This document shows, one piece after another, positions 18,056-28,600 of a stretch of 64,000 nucleotides of DNA (the stretch's first letter is position 1; every line of letters starts with the position of its first letter). The DNA comes from Rhizobium mesoamericanum STM3625 (GTDB lineage: Bacteria > Pseudomonadota > Alphaproteobacteria > Rhizobiales > Rhizobiaceae): assembly GCF_000312665.1 (NCBI RefSeq), contig NZ_HF536772.1, positions 2,785,280-2,849,279 on the forward strand. Direction: 5' to 3'. Both the position numbers and the translations under genes were made by a program. The notes beneath the pieces are model-generated. The model made no database searches. It was not told where the DNA came from and saw only the letters and a program-made list of their open reading frames with translations.

Positions 18056-18811
18056 TCAGGCTGCCGCCCCGATGATGTCGGCGTAGCCATTGGCTTCCAG
18101 CTCATGCGCGAGCGTCTTGTCGCCCGACTTGATCACCTGCCCCTTGTAGAGAACGTGAACGGTATCCGGCACGATGTAGTCGAGGAGGCGCTGGTAGTGC
18201 GTGATGACGACGACAGCGCGATCAGGCGAACGCAGCGCGTTGACGCCATCGGCAACGATCCTCAGGGCATCGATGTCGAGACCGGAGTCGGTTTCATCGA
18301 GTACGCAAAGCTGCGGCTGCAGCAGTGCCATCTGCAGGATTTCGGCACGCTTCTTCTCTCCGCCGGAGAAGCCGACATTCAGCGGGCGCTTCAGCATTTC
18401 GGTATTGATCTGGAGCTTGCCGGCTGCGTCCTTGACGAGGCGCATGAAGTCAGGCGTCTTCAGCTCCTCTTCGCCCCGCGCCTTGCGTTGCTCGTTCATC
18501 GCAACCTTCAGGAACTGCATCGTGGCAACGCCCGGAATTTCGACCGGATATTGGAAAGCCAGGAAGATGCCCTTGGCCGCACGCTCGGCGGCGTCGAGTT
18601 CCAGGATGCTTTCGCCGTTGTAAAGGATGTCCCCTTCGGTGACTTCATAATCTTCACGGCCCGACAGGATGTAGGAAAGCGTCGACTTGCCGGAGCCGTT
18701 CGGGCCCATGATGGCGGCGACTTCGCCAGCCTTCACGCTAAGGTTCAGGCCGCGGATGATCTCGGTACCGTCTTCGGCGATGCGGGCGTGCAGGTTCTTA
18801 ATCTCAAGCAT
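18056..18811 (-). CDS. sufC: Fe-S assembly ATPase SufC
   Basis: A 251-residue ABC-type ATPase that drives the SufB-SufD scaffold. Walker A is GPNGSGKS near residue 37, the signature is NVGFSGGEKKR near 147, Walker B is LCVLDETDSGLD near 171, and the switch histidine follows in VVVITHYQRLL. It lacks membrane segments. The ATG at 18811 gives the conserved N-terminus MLEIKNL; a longer frame upstream is not conserved. A GGCGCG/CGCGCC hairpin (18843-18859) lies in the 73-base gap between sufB and sufC and may tune their relative expression. Confidence 0.96.
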   Translation of the reverse strand: MLEIKNLHARIAEDGTEIIRGLNLSVKAGEVAAIMGPNGSGKSTLSYILSGREDYEVTEGDILYNGESILELDAAERAAKGIFLAFQYPVEIPGVATMQFLKVAMNEQRKARGEEELKTPDFMRLVKDAAGKLQINTEMLKRPLNVGFSGGEKKRAEILQMALLQPQLCVLDETDSGLDIDALRIVADGVNALRSPDRAVVVITHYQRLLDYIVPDTVHVLYKGQVIKSGDKTLAHELEANGYADIIGAAA

Positions 18812-18884
18812 GGTCTTGTCCCATATAAAGCAATCGGAGAAAGGCGCGATCCACGCGCCCTCGCGCATTCAATGTCGTGTTGCG

Positions 18885-20354
18885 TCAGCCGACGCTGCCT
18901 TCGAGCGAGATGCTGATGAGCTTCTGCGCCTCGACGGCGAATTCCATCGGCAGCTCCTGCAGGACTTCTTTGACGAAGCCGTTGACGATCAGGGCGATCG
19001 CCGCTTCCTCGGGAATGCCGCGCTGCAGGCAATAGAAGAGCTGGTCTTCCGAGATCTTCGAGGTGGTTGCCTCGTGCTCGAACTGCGCCGTGGAGTTCTT
19101 CGCCTCGATATACGGAACGGTATGCGCACCACACTTGTCGCCGATCAGCAGCGAATCGCATTGCGTGAAGTTGCGCGCGTTGCTCGCCTTCCTGTGCGCC
19201 GATACCTGGCCGCGATAGGTGTTTTGCGAGACGCCGGCCGCAATACCCTTCGAGATGATGCGGCTCGACGTATTCTTGCCGAGATGGATCATCTTGGTGC
19301 CGCTGTCGACCTGCTGATGGCCGTTCGAGACCGCAATCGAGTAGAACTCGCCGCGGCTATCGTCGCCGCGCAGGATGCAGGATGGGTACTTCCAAGTGAT
19401 CGCGGAGCCGGTTTCGACCTGCGTCCACGAGATCTTCGAGCGCGCTCCGCGGCAATCTCCGCGCTTGGTGACGAAGTTGTAGATGCCGCCCTTGCCCTGG
19501 GCATCACCCGGATACCAGTTCTGGACCGTCGAGTACTTGATCTCGGCATCATCGAGTGCAACGAGCTCAACGACCGCGGCATGCAGCTGATTTTCGTCGC
19601 GCTGCGGCGCAGTGCAGCCCTCGAGGTAGGAGACGTATGCGCCTTCCTCGGCGATGATCAGCGTGCGCTCGAACTGGCCCGTATTCTTCTCGTTGATGCG
19701 GAAATAGGTGGACAGTTCCATCGGGCAGCGAACGCCCTTCGGAACGAACACGAACGAACCATCGGTGAAGACAGCGGAGTTTAGGGTCGCATAGTAGTTG
19801 TCGGTAGTCGGAACGACGGAACCGAGGTACTTCTGCACCAGTTCCGGATGCTCGCGGATGGCTTCCGAAATCGACATGAAAATTACGCCGGCTTTCTTCA
19901 GCTCTTCCTTGAAGGTCGTAACGACGGAGACGGAATCGAAAACGGCATCGACCGCGATCTTCGGCTTCTCGACACCAGCCAGGATTTCCTGCTCTTTTAG
20001 CGGAATGCCAAGCTTTTCATAGACCTTGAGGATCTCCGGATCGACCTCGTCAAGCGACTTCGGACCAGGCGTGCTTTTCGGCGCGGCGTAGTAGTAGATG
20101 TCATTGAAATCGATCTTCGGGTAATCAACGCGCGCCCAGGTTGGCTCTTCCAGCGTCAGCCAACGCTTGTAGGCTCCCAGCCGCCATTCGAGCATCCATT
20201 CCGGCTCCTGCTTCTTGGCGGAGATGAAACGGATGATGTCTTCGGACAGGCCCTTGGGCGCCTTGTCCATTTCGATGACGGTCTCGAAACCATATTTGTA
20301 CTGATCGACGTCAATCTGGCGGACGCGATCTACCGTTTCCTGGACGGCGGGCAT
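18885..20354 (-). CDS. sufB: Fe-S assembly scaffold subunit SufB
   Basis: A 489-residue scaffold subunit, full length for the family. The N-terminus [20 protein letters not shown], the middle [43 protein letters not shown] and the C-terminal [41 protein letters not shown] are strongly conserved SufB sequence; the last part contains the cysteine/glutamate region that binds the nascent cluster. The ATG at 20354 follows a GGAG site. 142 bases separate it from the first desulfurase gene. Confidence 0.97.
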   Translation of the reverse strand: MPAVQETVDRVRQIDVDQYKYGFETVIEMDKAPKGLSEDIIRFISAKKQEPEWMLEWRLGAYKRWLTLEEPTWARVDYPKIDFNDIYYYAAPKSTPGPKSLDEVDPEILKVYEKLGIPLKEQEILAGVEKPKIAVDAVFDSVSVVTTFKEELKKAGVIFMSISEAIREHPELVQKYLGSVVPTTDNYYATLNSAVFTDGSFVFVPKGVRCPMELSTYFRINEKNTGQFERTLIIAEEGAYVSYLEGCTAPQRDENQLHAAVVELVALDDAEIKYSTVQNWYPGDAQGKGGIYNFVTKRGDCRGARSKISWTQVETGSAITWKYPSCILRGDDSRGEFYSIAVSNGHQQVDSGTKMIHLGKNTSSRIISKGIAAGVSQNTYRGQVSAHRKASNARNFTQCDSLLIGDKCGAHTVPYIEAKNSTAQFEHEATTSKISEDQLFYCLQRGIPEEAAIALIVNGFVKEVLQELPMEFAVEAQKLISISLEGSVG

Positions 20355-20496
20355 GTCATTCTCCAATCTCGCCGGAGAAAAGGTCCGGCAGCTTGTCGTT
20401 CGGGCGTATCGTTTGCCCCGTATGTAGGTGGCCAAAAGGGACTTTTCAGCCCGAATGGCAAGCGGAAAATTGCGTTTCCGCAAATTTATGAGACGG

Positions 20497-21663
20497 TCAA
20501 GCCGCCTCTCCGGCCGGCTTGCGCCGAGCGGCAATTTTCGCAAAGACGGAAATCGCCTTGTCGATCTCTTCCTCGGTCGTGGCAAAGCCCAACGAAATGC
20601 GCAAAGCGCCGAGCTTGGGGTCACGCCCCATGGCGACCAGGACATGGCTCTCTCCGACCTTGCCGGACGAGCAGGCGGATCCGGCAGAGAGGGCCACACC
20701 TTCGAGATCGAAGGCGATCTGGCCGGTCTCGGCTTTCAGCCCCGGAAGGGTGAAGAACGTCGTGTTCGAAACGCGTTGGCCCTCCGTGCCATAGATGACG
20801 ACATCGGGCGCAGCGCCTCGCATTCCGGTTTCAAGTCGATCGCGCACCGCCGAAATGGCCTCGTTGCGGGTCTCAAGTTCCGCGACGGCAGCTTCGGCCG
20901 CAGCTCCGAAACCGATCACCGCAAGCGAATTCTCCGTCCCCGAACGGTGTCCTTTTTCCTGGCCACCACCATGAATCAGCGGCCGCGGCATCAACGCTTC
21001 GCCACGCGTGACGAGTGCGCCCGCGCCTTTTGGACCGCCGATCTTGTGCGATGATAGGATCATGAAATCGGCCCCGAGTGCGTTGATGTCCAGTTCCAAG
21101 CGCCCTGCTGCCTGTACGGCATCGACGACGAGCAGACCACCATGTGCCCGCACGATATTTGCGACTTCGGTCACTGGCTGAACAATCCCGGTCTCGTTGT
21201 TAACAAGCATGACCGCAATCATCGGCAGTCCGGTCGATGCGTCGTGAGCGGCAAGCAAGGTGCCAAGCGCATCGACATCGACGACGCCCGCTTGGGTAAC
21301 CGGGATCTCTGTCGTCTGTTCCTTGGCGAACCGGCCGCCTTCGCGCACCGCGGGATGTTCGACCGCCGAATAGTAAAGCTGACTGATTGTAAGCGGCGTC
21401 CGACCCATCTTGAAATCAGGCGTCAGCACCATGTTGGCTGCTTCCGTGGCGCCACTGGTAAAGATCACATTCGCGCTATCAGCGCCCGCAAGCGCTGCCA
21501 CTTGCCGACGCGCCTGCTCGATTGCAGCTCGCGCGCCGCGGCCTTCGCGGTGCACCGAGTTCGGGTTGCCGAACAGATCCATCGCGCACAGAACCGCATC
21601 GCGCGCACGCGGATGCAGCGGCGAAGTCGCGTTCCAATCGAGATAAAGACGTGGCGGCGCCAT
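20497..21663 (-). CDS. Cysteine desulfurase, NifS/IscS-like class I (SufS2 position)
   Basis: A 388-residue PLP enzyme and first gene of the suf operon. It belongs to the class I group: [12 protein letters not shown] start, [16 protein letters not shown] lysine in [15 protein letters not shown], and the active cysteine in [10 protein letters not shown] on a longer loop than in SufS. Class I enzymes deliver sulfur directly to scaffolds. In Agrobacterium and other rhizobia the equivalent gene at the head of suf is called sufS2. The ATG at 21663 was chosen because upstream in-frame sequence is unconserved. The iron-responsive region at 21775-21823 lies 110-160 bases upstream. Confidence 0.93.
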   Translation of the reverse strand: MAPPRLYLDWNATSPLHPRARDAVLCAMDLFGNPNSVHREGRGARAAIEQARRQVAALAGADSANVIFTSGATEAANMVLTPDFKMGRTPLTISQLYYSAVEHPAVREGGRFAKEQTTEIPVTQAGVVDVDALGTLLAAHDASTGLPMIAVMLVNNETGIVQPVTEVANIVRAHGGLLVVDAVQAAGRLELDINALGADFMILSSHKIGGPKGAGALVTRGEALMPRPLIHGGGQEKGHRSGTENSLAVIGFGAAAEAAVAELETRNEAISAVRDRLETGMRGAAPDVVIYGTEGQRVSNTTFFTLPGLKAETGQIAFDLEGVALSAGSACSSGKVGESHVLVAMGRDPKLGALRISLGFATTEEEIDKAISVFAKIAARRKPAGEAA

Positions 21664-21774
21664 GATCTTTCGTCCTGCGCTAAAACCTTGCTGGGCGGCT
21701 CGGCTCATTTTCCTTGAAATTTCGGCCGGGCTTGCCTTATGACACATCCCACAATGCGTGGAGCGCCATGCAAG

Positions 21775-21804
21775 TTTCGAATTGTTCTAAACTGCGTTTT
21801 AGAA
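21775..21804. promoter_or_regulatory. Irr-type iron control element (ICE-like) upstream of suf
   Basis: TTTCGAA-TTG-TTCTAAA at 21775-21791 matches the rhizobial ICE/Irr-box form TTTAGAA-N3-TTCTAAA with one mismatch. A further TTTAGAA half-site at 21798-21804 makes a second inverted pair with the TTCTAAA. It lies in the divergent space between the suf operon and the hydrolase gene. Irr is the haem-responsive iron regulator of rhizobia; the assignment is by motif only. Confidence 0.65.
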
Positions 21805-21808
21805 AAGC

Positions 21809-21823
21809 TGACAACATTCGTCA
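21809..21823. promoter_or_regulatory. RirA-type iron-responsive operator (IRO-like) upstream of suf
   Basis: TGA-CAACATTCG-TCA at 21809-21823 is an exact TGA-N9-TCA, the core described for RirA operators. It lies 4 bases beyond the ICE-like element. RirA represses iron-uptake and suf genes when Fe-S clusters are plentiful. The core is short, so chance occurrence is possible; position gives it weight. Confidence 0.6.
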
Positions 21824-21869
21824 AGTCTGCGCAGCGCGAACCCGAAGAAATAAAAACGCCGGAGTACCG

Positions 21870-22547
21870 ATGCCCGAAGTCATTTTCAACGGCCCCGCAG
21901 GCCGCCTTGAAGGCCGCTACCAGCCCTCCAAGGAAAAGAGCGCACCGATTGCCCTCATTCTGCACCCGCACCCCCAGTTCGGCGGCACGATGAACAACCA
22001 GATCGTCTACCAGCTCTTCTACATGTTCCAGAAGCGCGGGTTCACGACGTTGCGCTTCAACTTCCGGGGCATCGGCCGTAGCCAGGGCGAATTCGACCAC
22101 GGGGCGGGCGAGCTGTCGGACGCTGCTTCGGCACTCGACTGGGTCCAGAGCCTGCATCCTGATTCGAAGACCTGCTGGGTTGCCGGCTATTCCTTTGGTT
22201 CGTGGATCGGCATGCAGCTCCTGATGCGCCGCCCGGAGATTGAAGGTTTCATGTCGATCGCGCCGCAGCCGAACACCTATGACTTCTCCTTCCTCGCGCC
22301 CTGTCCGTCTTCCGGCCTGATCATCAACGGCGAAGCCGACAAGGTTGCACCCGAAAAAGACGTCAACGGCCTCGTCGAAAAGCTGAAGACGCAGAAGGGT
22401 ATCCTGATCACCCACCGCACGGTGCCCGGCGCCAACCACTTCTTCAATGGCCAGGTGGAGAGCTTAATGAGCGAATGCGAGGATTACCTCGATCGCCGCC
22501 TGAACGGAGAACTGGTGCCGGAGCCGGCCGCCAAGCGCATCCGCTAG
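21870..22547 (+). CDS. Alpha/beta hydrolase (YfbR/DUF-type, dienelactone hydrolase-like)
   Basis: A 225-residue cytosolic alpha/beta hydrolase. ILHPHPQFGGTMNNQIVYQLF near residue 32 is typical of the alphaproteobacterial KynB/YsgA-like group, RGIGRSQGEFDHGAGE follows, and the nucleophile elbow is AGYSFGSW with serine near residue 110; the histidine is in TVPGANHFFNG. The natural substrate is unknown. A GGAG site precedes the ATG at 21870. It is divergent from suf and shares its promoter region; its stop overlaps the end of the frameshifted GNAT gene on the other strand. Confidence 0.9.
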   Translation: MPEVIFNGPAGRLEGRYQPSKEKSAPIALILHPHPQFGGTMNNQIVYQLFYMFQKRGFTTLRFNFRGIGRSQGEFDHGAGELSDAASALDWVQSLHPDSKTCWVAGYSFGSWIGMQLLMRRPEIEGFMSIAPQPNTYDFSFLAPCPSSGLIINGEADKVAPEKDVNGLVEKLKTQKGILITHRTVPGANHFFNGQVESLMSECEDYLDRRLNGELVPEPAAKRIR

Positions 22548-23063
22548 GCCGACCGCATTGCGGCGGTCAGTTCGAACGTCGGGCAGGACAATCCGTCAAT
22601 GACCATCGGCATGCGGCTTCGCATGCCGATTTTCGTTAGGACATGCTGTGATGCGATATTGTCCGGCTGCGTGAAGGCGATGAAATGCTGGGCAAAGTTG
22701 CGTCCAAAAAAACCGCCAGCCCGTTCGCAATCTCCGTCGCGTAGCCCTTGCCCCATTCAGGGTGCCGAAGCGAGTAACCGAGCTCAAAATCCTGCCGGTC
22801 ACCGCAAAACAGCGAGATCCCGCGCGACCAACGAAGCGGCCGTCATCGCGACTAAGGATCTTGTATTTGGTAGTACCGTCCCGCGCCTGCTCACCAAACC
22901 AGCTGCGCAGCCGCTCCTCGGCCTTTTCTCGCGACCATGGCGCCGCGCCTGAGAGATATCGCGTCGTCTCAATCGTCGAGTGAAGTTCCTGGATCAAGCC
23001 AGCGTCGTCAGGTTCCCACATGACCGCGACCAGGCGCTGCGTCTCAAGAATCACCTGTCGCAT
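22544..23063 (-). pseudogene. GNAT-family N-acetyltransferase broken by two single-base deletions
   Basis: The protein starts [22 protein letters not shown] and runs in frame to FVGRAG. It then continues one frame over as ISLFCGDRQDFELGYSLRHPEWGKGYATEIANGLAVF, and one frame further as FGRNFAQHFIAFTQPDNIASQHVLTKIGM to a TAG. Adding one base near 22819-22821 (C-run on plus) and one near 22706-22712 (seven A's on plus) restores a 173-residue RimJ/RimL-like acetyltransferase. Both lesions are in homopolymers, so they may be genuine decay or sequencing errors. The start overlaps the anmK stop by one base. Confidence 0.85.
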
Positions 23064-24181
23064 CACGGCTCCGCCACGACACCGCCGCTGACTGGAGCGC
23101 GCACGCCGGTCGTCCCCGGAAATGTCAGCGGCAGGCCATCCAATGACCGCACCGCCAGGTAAGCCCAGGCCTCGGCCTCCATCGAATCGCCGTTGAACCC
23201 CGCCTCCTCCGCTGCAGTCACTTCTGCGCCCTGGCGATGGGCGATATCCTTCAAATCCTGCATCAGCACGCGATTGAGCCGACCACCGCCGCAAACGACA
23301 TAAAGCGTTGGCGTCACCGGCAAGTGACTGGCGGATTTGATGATCGAAGCGGCCGCGACATAGGCGAGCGTGCGCGCACCGTCGGCAAGCTCTGCGTCTG
23401 CACCCGATGGTGGCGGAAAGTCGTTGCGGTCGAGCGATCGCCGCTTCTTCGCGGTAAAGAACGGGCTATTCAAATAGCGATCTGCCAGTTCTGTGATAAC
23501 CCGCCCCTCCGAGGCGATCATGCCCCCCTGATCGAACGGAACACCCGCGTGGGTCTCGACCCACTGGTCGATCAGCGTATTGCCCGGCCCGCTGTCATAG
23601 CCGACGAGCACGCCATCCGCGCCGATATAGGTCAGGTTGGAGATCCCGCCGATATTGACGAAGCACACCGGCAAGATGGCGTCAGGTACGTTGGCTGCGA
23701 GCGCTGCATGATAGACTGGTACCAGCGGTGCGCCTTGGCCGCCGTGGACCATGTCGTTGGCACGGAGGTCGTAGGCGACCGTTATCCCTGTCTCCCGCGC
23801 CAGGAGCGGCCCATCACCAATCTGGACAGTCAGTGCTTCATCGGGCCGGTGCAGCACTGTCTGCCCATGAAATCCGATAATGTCGATCAAAGACGCATCC
23901 AGCGCGTTCGCGGCGAGAAATTCCCTTACGGCAATTGCATGACGTAGCGTCAATTCGCGCTCGATCGATGCCAGATCGCCCGGCCGCCGCTCACGTTGCG
24001 TCATGACTTTCGCCTGCTCCAGCCCAAGCTTTAGCTTGTCACGGAAGGCGGGCTCGTACGGGATACCGAGAAACGGCCCGCGCTCGACGACGGTGCGGCC
24101 ATCGGTGCGCAGCAGCGCCACATCGATACCATCCATCGATGTTCCGCTCATCAAGCCGATCGCGGTTCTGATCTTCTCCAT
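23063..24181 (-). CDS. anmK: Anhydro-N-acetylmuramic acid kinase
   Basis: A 372-residue ASKHA-fold kinase that phosphorylates and opens 1,6-anhydro-MurNAc from peptidoglycan turnover to MurNAc-6-phosphate. The phosphate loop [20 protein letters not shown] is at the N-terminus, [13 protein letters not shown] near residue 97, [14 protein letters not shown] next, and the C-terminal [16 protein letters not shown] completes the family pattern. I chose the ATG at 24181 (GAGG about 8 bases upstream); an in-frame GTG at 24193 would add four residues. Divergent from tyrS. Confidence 0.94.
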   Translation of the reverse strand: MEKIRTAIGLMSGTSMDGIDVALLRTDGRTVVERGPFLGIPYEPAFRDKLKLGLEQAKVMTQRERRPGDLASIERELTLRHAIAVREFLAANALDASLIDIIGFHGQTVLHRPDEALTVQIGDGPLLARETGITVAYDLRANDMVHGGQGAPLVPVYHAALAANVPDAILPVCFVNIGGISNLTYIGADGVLVGYDSGPGNTLIDQWVETHAGVPFDQGGMIASEGRVITELADRYLNSPFFTAKKRRSLDRNDFPPPSGADAELADGARTLAYVAAASIIKSASHLPVTPTLYVVCGGGRLNRVLMQDLKDIAHRQGAEVTAAEEAGFNGDSMEAEAWAYLAVRSLDGLPLTFPGTTGVRAPVSGGVVAEP

Positions 24182-24299
24182 GGAGCCTCGCACTGGAAGA
24201 TTCCCGCCAAATGGTGACTGTTCGGTAAAACAGTGCTAAACGCGCCGCGTCACTTCAACAATAGCCAATCCGAAAATCCGCATCCGAGAGCAAAAGGTC

Positions 24300-25556
24300 A
24301 TGTCCGAGTTTAAATCCGATTTCCTCCGTACGCTGAAAGAGCGCGGCTTCATTCATCAGATTTCCGATGAATCCGGCCTCGACGAACTCTTCGCCAAGGA
24401 AACGGTAACCGGTTATATCGGCTTCGATCCGACTGCACCCAGCCTCCACGCCGGTTCGCTAATCCAGATCATGATGCTGCACTGGATGCAGGCGACCGGA
24501 CATCGCGCGATATCGCTGATGGGTGGCGGCACGGGCATGGTTGGGGATCCTTCGTTCAAGGATGAAGCACGCCAGTTGATGACGATTGACACCATCGAGA
24601 GCAACATTGCTTCGATCAAGCGGGTCTTCTCAAACTATCTGACCTACGGCCAAGGCCCTAAGGACGCGTTGATGATCAACAACGCCGAGTGGCTGCGTTC
24701 GATCAACTACCTGGAGTTTTTGCGGGACGTCGGCCGACACTTCTCGGTCAACCGCATGTTGTCCTTCGACAGCGTCAAGACGCGGCTTGACCGCGAGCAG
24801 TCGCTGTCGTTCCTCGAGTTCAACTACATGATCCTGCAGGCCTACGACTTCGTCGAGCTTGCCAAGCGCTATGACTGCCGACTGCAGATGGGCGGTTCGG
24901 ACCAGTGGGGCAATATCGTCAACGGCATCGATCTCGGTCACCGCATGGGGACGAAACAGCTCTACGCGCTGACCTCGCCGCTGCTGACAACCGCTTCTGG
25001 TGCCAAGATGGGCAAGTCTGCGACCGGCGCTGTCTGGCTCAACTCCGATATGCTGTCTGCCTACGACTTCTGGCAGTACTGGCGCAATACGGAAGACGCC
25101 GACGTCTCGCGCTTTCTGAAGCTCTACACAACGCTGCCGATGGACGAAATTGCACGCCTCTCTGCGCTTGCCGGTTCAGAGATCAACGAAGTCAAGAAGA
25201 TCCTGGCAACGGAGGTCACCGCGATCCTGCATGGCCGGCCGGCCGCCGAACAGGCTGCCGAAACCGCCCGAAAGACCTTTGAGGAGGGCGGTCTTGCCGA
25301 GAACCTTCCGTCGGTCGACGTCCCTGCTGCCGAACTCGACGGCGGCATTGGGCTTCTGTCGCTCATCGTCCGCGCCGGCCTTGCAGCCTCAAACGGCGAG
25401 GCACGCCGGCACGTTCAGGGCGGTGCCGTACGCATCAACGACCAGGCCGTTAGCGATGAGCGCAAAATCGTTGGCAGCGGGGAGATCACCGCTGATGGCG
25501 TCATCAAGCTCTCACTCGGCAAGAAGAAGCACATCCTGATCCGTCGCGCTGCCTGA
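24300..25556 (+). CDS. tyrS: Tyrosyl-tRNA synthetase
   Basis: A 418-residue class I synthetase. The HIGH-type sequence is in [14 protein letters not shown] near residue 47 and the KMSKS-type loop is [11 protein letters not shown] near 235; [14 protein letters not shown], near 197, is the tyrosine-binding region. A C-terminal S4 RNA-binding domain begins near residue 350 ([22 protein letters not shown]). Stops 24 bases before a strong terminator. Confidence 0.97.
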   Translation: MSEFKSDFLRTLKERGFIHQISDESGLDELFAKETVTGYIGFDPTAPSLHAGSLIQIMMLHWMQATGHRAISLMGGGTGMVGDPSFKDEARQLMTIDTIESNIASIKRVFSNYLTYGQGPKDALMINNAEWLRSINYLEFLRDVGRHFSVNRMLSFDSVKTRLDREQSLSFLEFNYMILQAYDFVELAKRYDCRLQMGGSDQWGNIVNGIDLGHRMGTKQLYALTSPLLTTASGAKMGKSATGAVWLNSDMLSAYDFWQYWRNTEDADVSRFLKLYTTLPMDEIARLSALAGSEINEVKKILATEVTAILHGRPAAEQAAETARKTFEEGGLAENLPSVDVPAAELDGGIGLLSLIVRAGLAASNGEARRHVQGGAVRINDQAVSDERKIVGSGEITADGVIKLSLGKKKHILIRRAA

Positions 25557-25579
25557 GCGCGGCCGACCTCTTAAGCGGA

Positions 25580-25604
25580 AAGCCGGCCTCGCGCCGGCTT
25601 TTTT
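25580..25604. terminator. tyrS terminator, probably shared with the convergent AsmA-like gene
   Basis: AAGCCGGC and GCCGGCTT pair around CTCGC (25580-25600), followed by TTTT. The minus-strand gene ends at 25609, five bases away, and the AAGC-side gives a short T-run on the minus strand as well, so it probably works in both directions. Confidence 0.85.
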
Positions 25605-25608
25605 GTGC

Positions 25609-28600
25609 CTATTGGAACTCGAAGATGTTGCGGAAGACCCCAGGCGCGATGATCGAGAGCGGATTGATGATCATATCGGGCGATTCCAATTTCCCTGTCA
25701 GTTTGAACGTAATGCCGATCAGGCCGCGGTCCGTGCCATTGCCGAGGATGATGCCGATAAGAGGCAACTCGGCAAAGAGCCGGTTCAGGCCATAGGCGGG
25801 CATGAACGTGCCCGTCATGTCCATATTACCGCGTTGGTCCCGCAGCATGCCTTGGAACACGGCGCCGACCTGATCGCCTCGCACGACGCCATTCTCGATG
25901 CTGATCACCCCGTTCTTCGAAACAATGCGCGCAAAGCCGCGCTGGAAGCGCTGCGCCGTGGTGTCGATATTCCGTTTGACCGCCGAGTTCAGGCTCCGTT
26001 GCTCGCTCCCGACCGGCGTCGAGACGATCGAGTGAAGGCGCTGCTCGTTGACCAGAGAGAAGCGTCTGATGTCAATCGACCCGTCCCAGCTATCGCCTGC
26101 GCCGAGGCGGATTTGCGTATTGAGCAAGCCGCCCATCATGTGCTGATAGAGGTCGGCGAAGCGCGAAACGGCGCCGGCATCACCGCTCGTGACATTGATG
26201 ACCCCATTGCCTTTCGTCTGGGTCACGAACGCTTCGCCGCTGTCGGTGACGCCCGTAAAGTTCAGGGCCTGCATCCTGCCGTCTGCAGAAACGTAAAGCA
26301 TGTCTACATTTCGCATCTTCTCGTCATTGAAGCCGATAAGGCGACCGAGCTTGGCTCGAACGGATACGCTGCCGCTGCGATCGGAGTCGGCTCCTCCGCC
26401 GCTGGCTTTCAGTCTGGCGATGATTGGACGGGCATCGGCGCTATCGCCCGACACGGAAAGATCGAGCCCTCCCTTGCTGCGCTTCACCGAAACGGAAAAG
26501 TCGTCCAGCGAAGACAGTTTGACGCTGTCGAAATCCGCCTTCATGAGATTGCCGTTGCCGATCACAAGGGATCCATTTGCGCCGAATCCGTCCCCCTTAA
26601 GGACGAAGTTCTTCAACTCCGTGTTGTCAGTTGGGCCAGAAGCCTCGAACGTCGCTGTCGCGCCGATGCCACTTCCCTTCGACCAGCCGATCCAAGGGAG
26701 AGACAACCGCGCCCTTCCAAGGTCGACCGTGACCGCCTGTCGATCTTCATCGATACGGTTGAGCTCGACATCCACGCTGCCATCGATGATATCGCCGAGA
26801 CCGGGTAGCACCTTATTTCGCTGATCGTTGTTGAGGGTAGCGGTAACAGTCTGTTGCGGCTGAACGTCCGAAGATTTATCTGTCGGCTCGACAAGCTTGA
26901 TGCCAGCGGGAATACCGTCGACCAGCCCCTTCCCGTCAACGCTCACCTGCTTCGGATTGGCAGTAAGCACCCCGTCGAGATCCGTGATCTTGCGGCCCGA
27001 AAACGGCTTTGCGATATCGAGATCCTGCAGTTGCAGCACAGCTTTCCATTCGGCCGGTGGAGGATTTTGCGACGAGATCAGTCCGAGGCGGGCCTGCACT
27101 TTCGCCGACACCTTGCCTTTCAGATCCTCGGGCATAAAGCCCGCGCGCTGCAATACTTGGATGGGCTTGTAGGTCAACAGTTCGCCGACCGCGTCCGCTG
27201 CACCGGATATCGAAAGATCGAGTTCGGCCATGAGCGGTTTGTCGTACGTCGACGGCAGGATAAAGGTTCCCTCACCGACGCTCACCGATCGTCCCGAGGG
27301 AAAGAACGCGGTCCCGCTCTTGATCGAGATTGTCGCGCGCGGACCACTCAGATCAAAGTGGGCGTTCGTATCACGGATTGGCGGGATGTCGCCGGCTACG
27401 TTCATCCGTGTATGGGCGATGTCGAACGCAATGCGAATTTGGTTCTCGTCGAGTTTCAGCCCCTTGCCGACAGCCTCGTCCAAGCGTCCGAAGGGTATGA
27501 AGACGGAGATGGAGGCGTTTGTGACGGTTCCCCCGAAGAGGTTGTGTTGAACCCATTCGCGGCCCTTCGATGCCATCCAGAATGGCCATAATTGCTTGAC
27601 CGCCGTCGTCTGTAGCTGCTCTGACTGACCGGCAAAGCTGATCTCCGGTGAAACATCGCCGAAGCGGACATGCAGGGAGCCGAATAGGCCACCCGCCGGG
27701 CTCGAAACCCGCATGTTCTCGAATTGCAGTTCGCGGCTTGCAACGAGGTAGCGACCGGTCGCCTGGACGTCGAAGGCGAGCGGTTGCTCGCCCGACGAGC
27801 TCGGCGCCGCGGTACCGCCGCTGACTAGCAAATCGATGCCGAAACCCTTTCCTGCGGACGCATCGATCTTGTCCAGATCGATAAGAGCCCCGTTGAGCGG
27901 CACGGACGTTGCGCCGAATTGCACGCGCGACTGGGCAATCTCAAGCGTCTGCTTGGAGAAATCATAGGCGAGGTTGATGTGGCCGCCGCTGAGCTCCTGC
28001 TGGTCGCCGTCCATATAGAACTGCCCCGGTCCGAGCGCGATCGAGACGCCAAGGGCCGGCGAAGCTTGATTGCCGGAGCGAAGGGCCGAAATCGTCAGGT
28101 CGCCAGAGCCATCAATCCCCTCCCGGATTTGACCCTCTCCATTCCGCTTGAGCGTGAACGGCCCCAGATCGACACCGGAGATCTGCCCGGTCAGTTTCGA
28201 GGTGTGCCCACTTGCCCTTTCCGCGACAATTCTAAGCGTTGCCGGTTTGCCGTTGATTGCAACCTCGCCGTCAAGCGCCAGGCTACCCTGGCGTGTCCTC
28301 GAGAGAACCAGACCGTCAACCATGATTGAAAGCGGACCGTTTGCCGTGTCGGCCAGCTTGATGTCGATACCGGAGAGCTTCACCGACCGCGTTCCGCCCC
28401 GTTCGACGAAGCTGTCGATCATGTCGAGTTGAGCGAATGCAGCTTCCATCGCGGCTGGGATTTCGTCGATCCTGACATCATCGAGCTTGAGCGGTTTTCC
28501 AGATGGCAGCAGCGCTGTGTCGAGCGCGATGTCTTCCGCCTCGATCTGCGCGATCGCTATGCGACCGCGAAAGAGTTGAAGCGGGTCGAGCGCGATGCGC

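Noticed and set aside
25603..26808. 401-codon plus-strand frame antisense to the AsmA-like gene
   Set aside because: No domain or ribosome site; shadow of the long minus-strand coding region.
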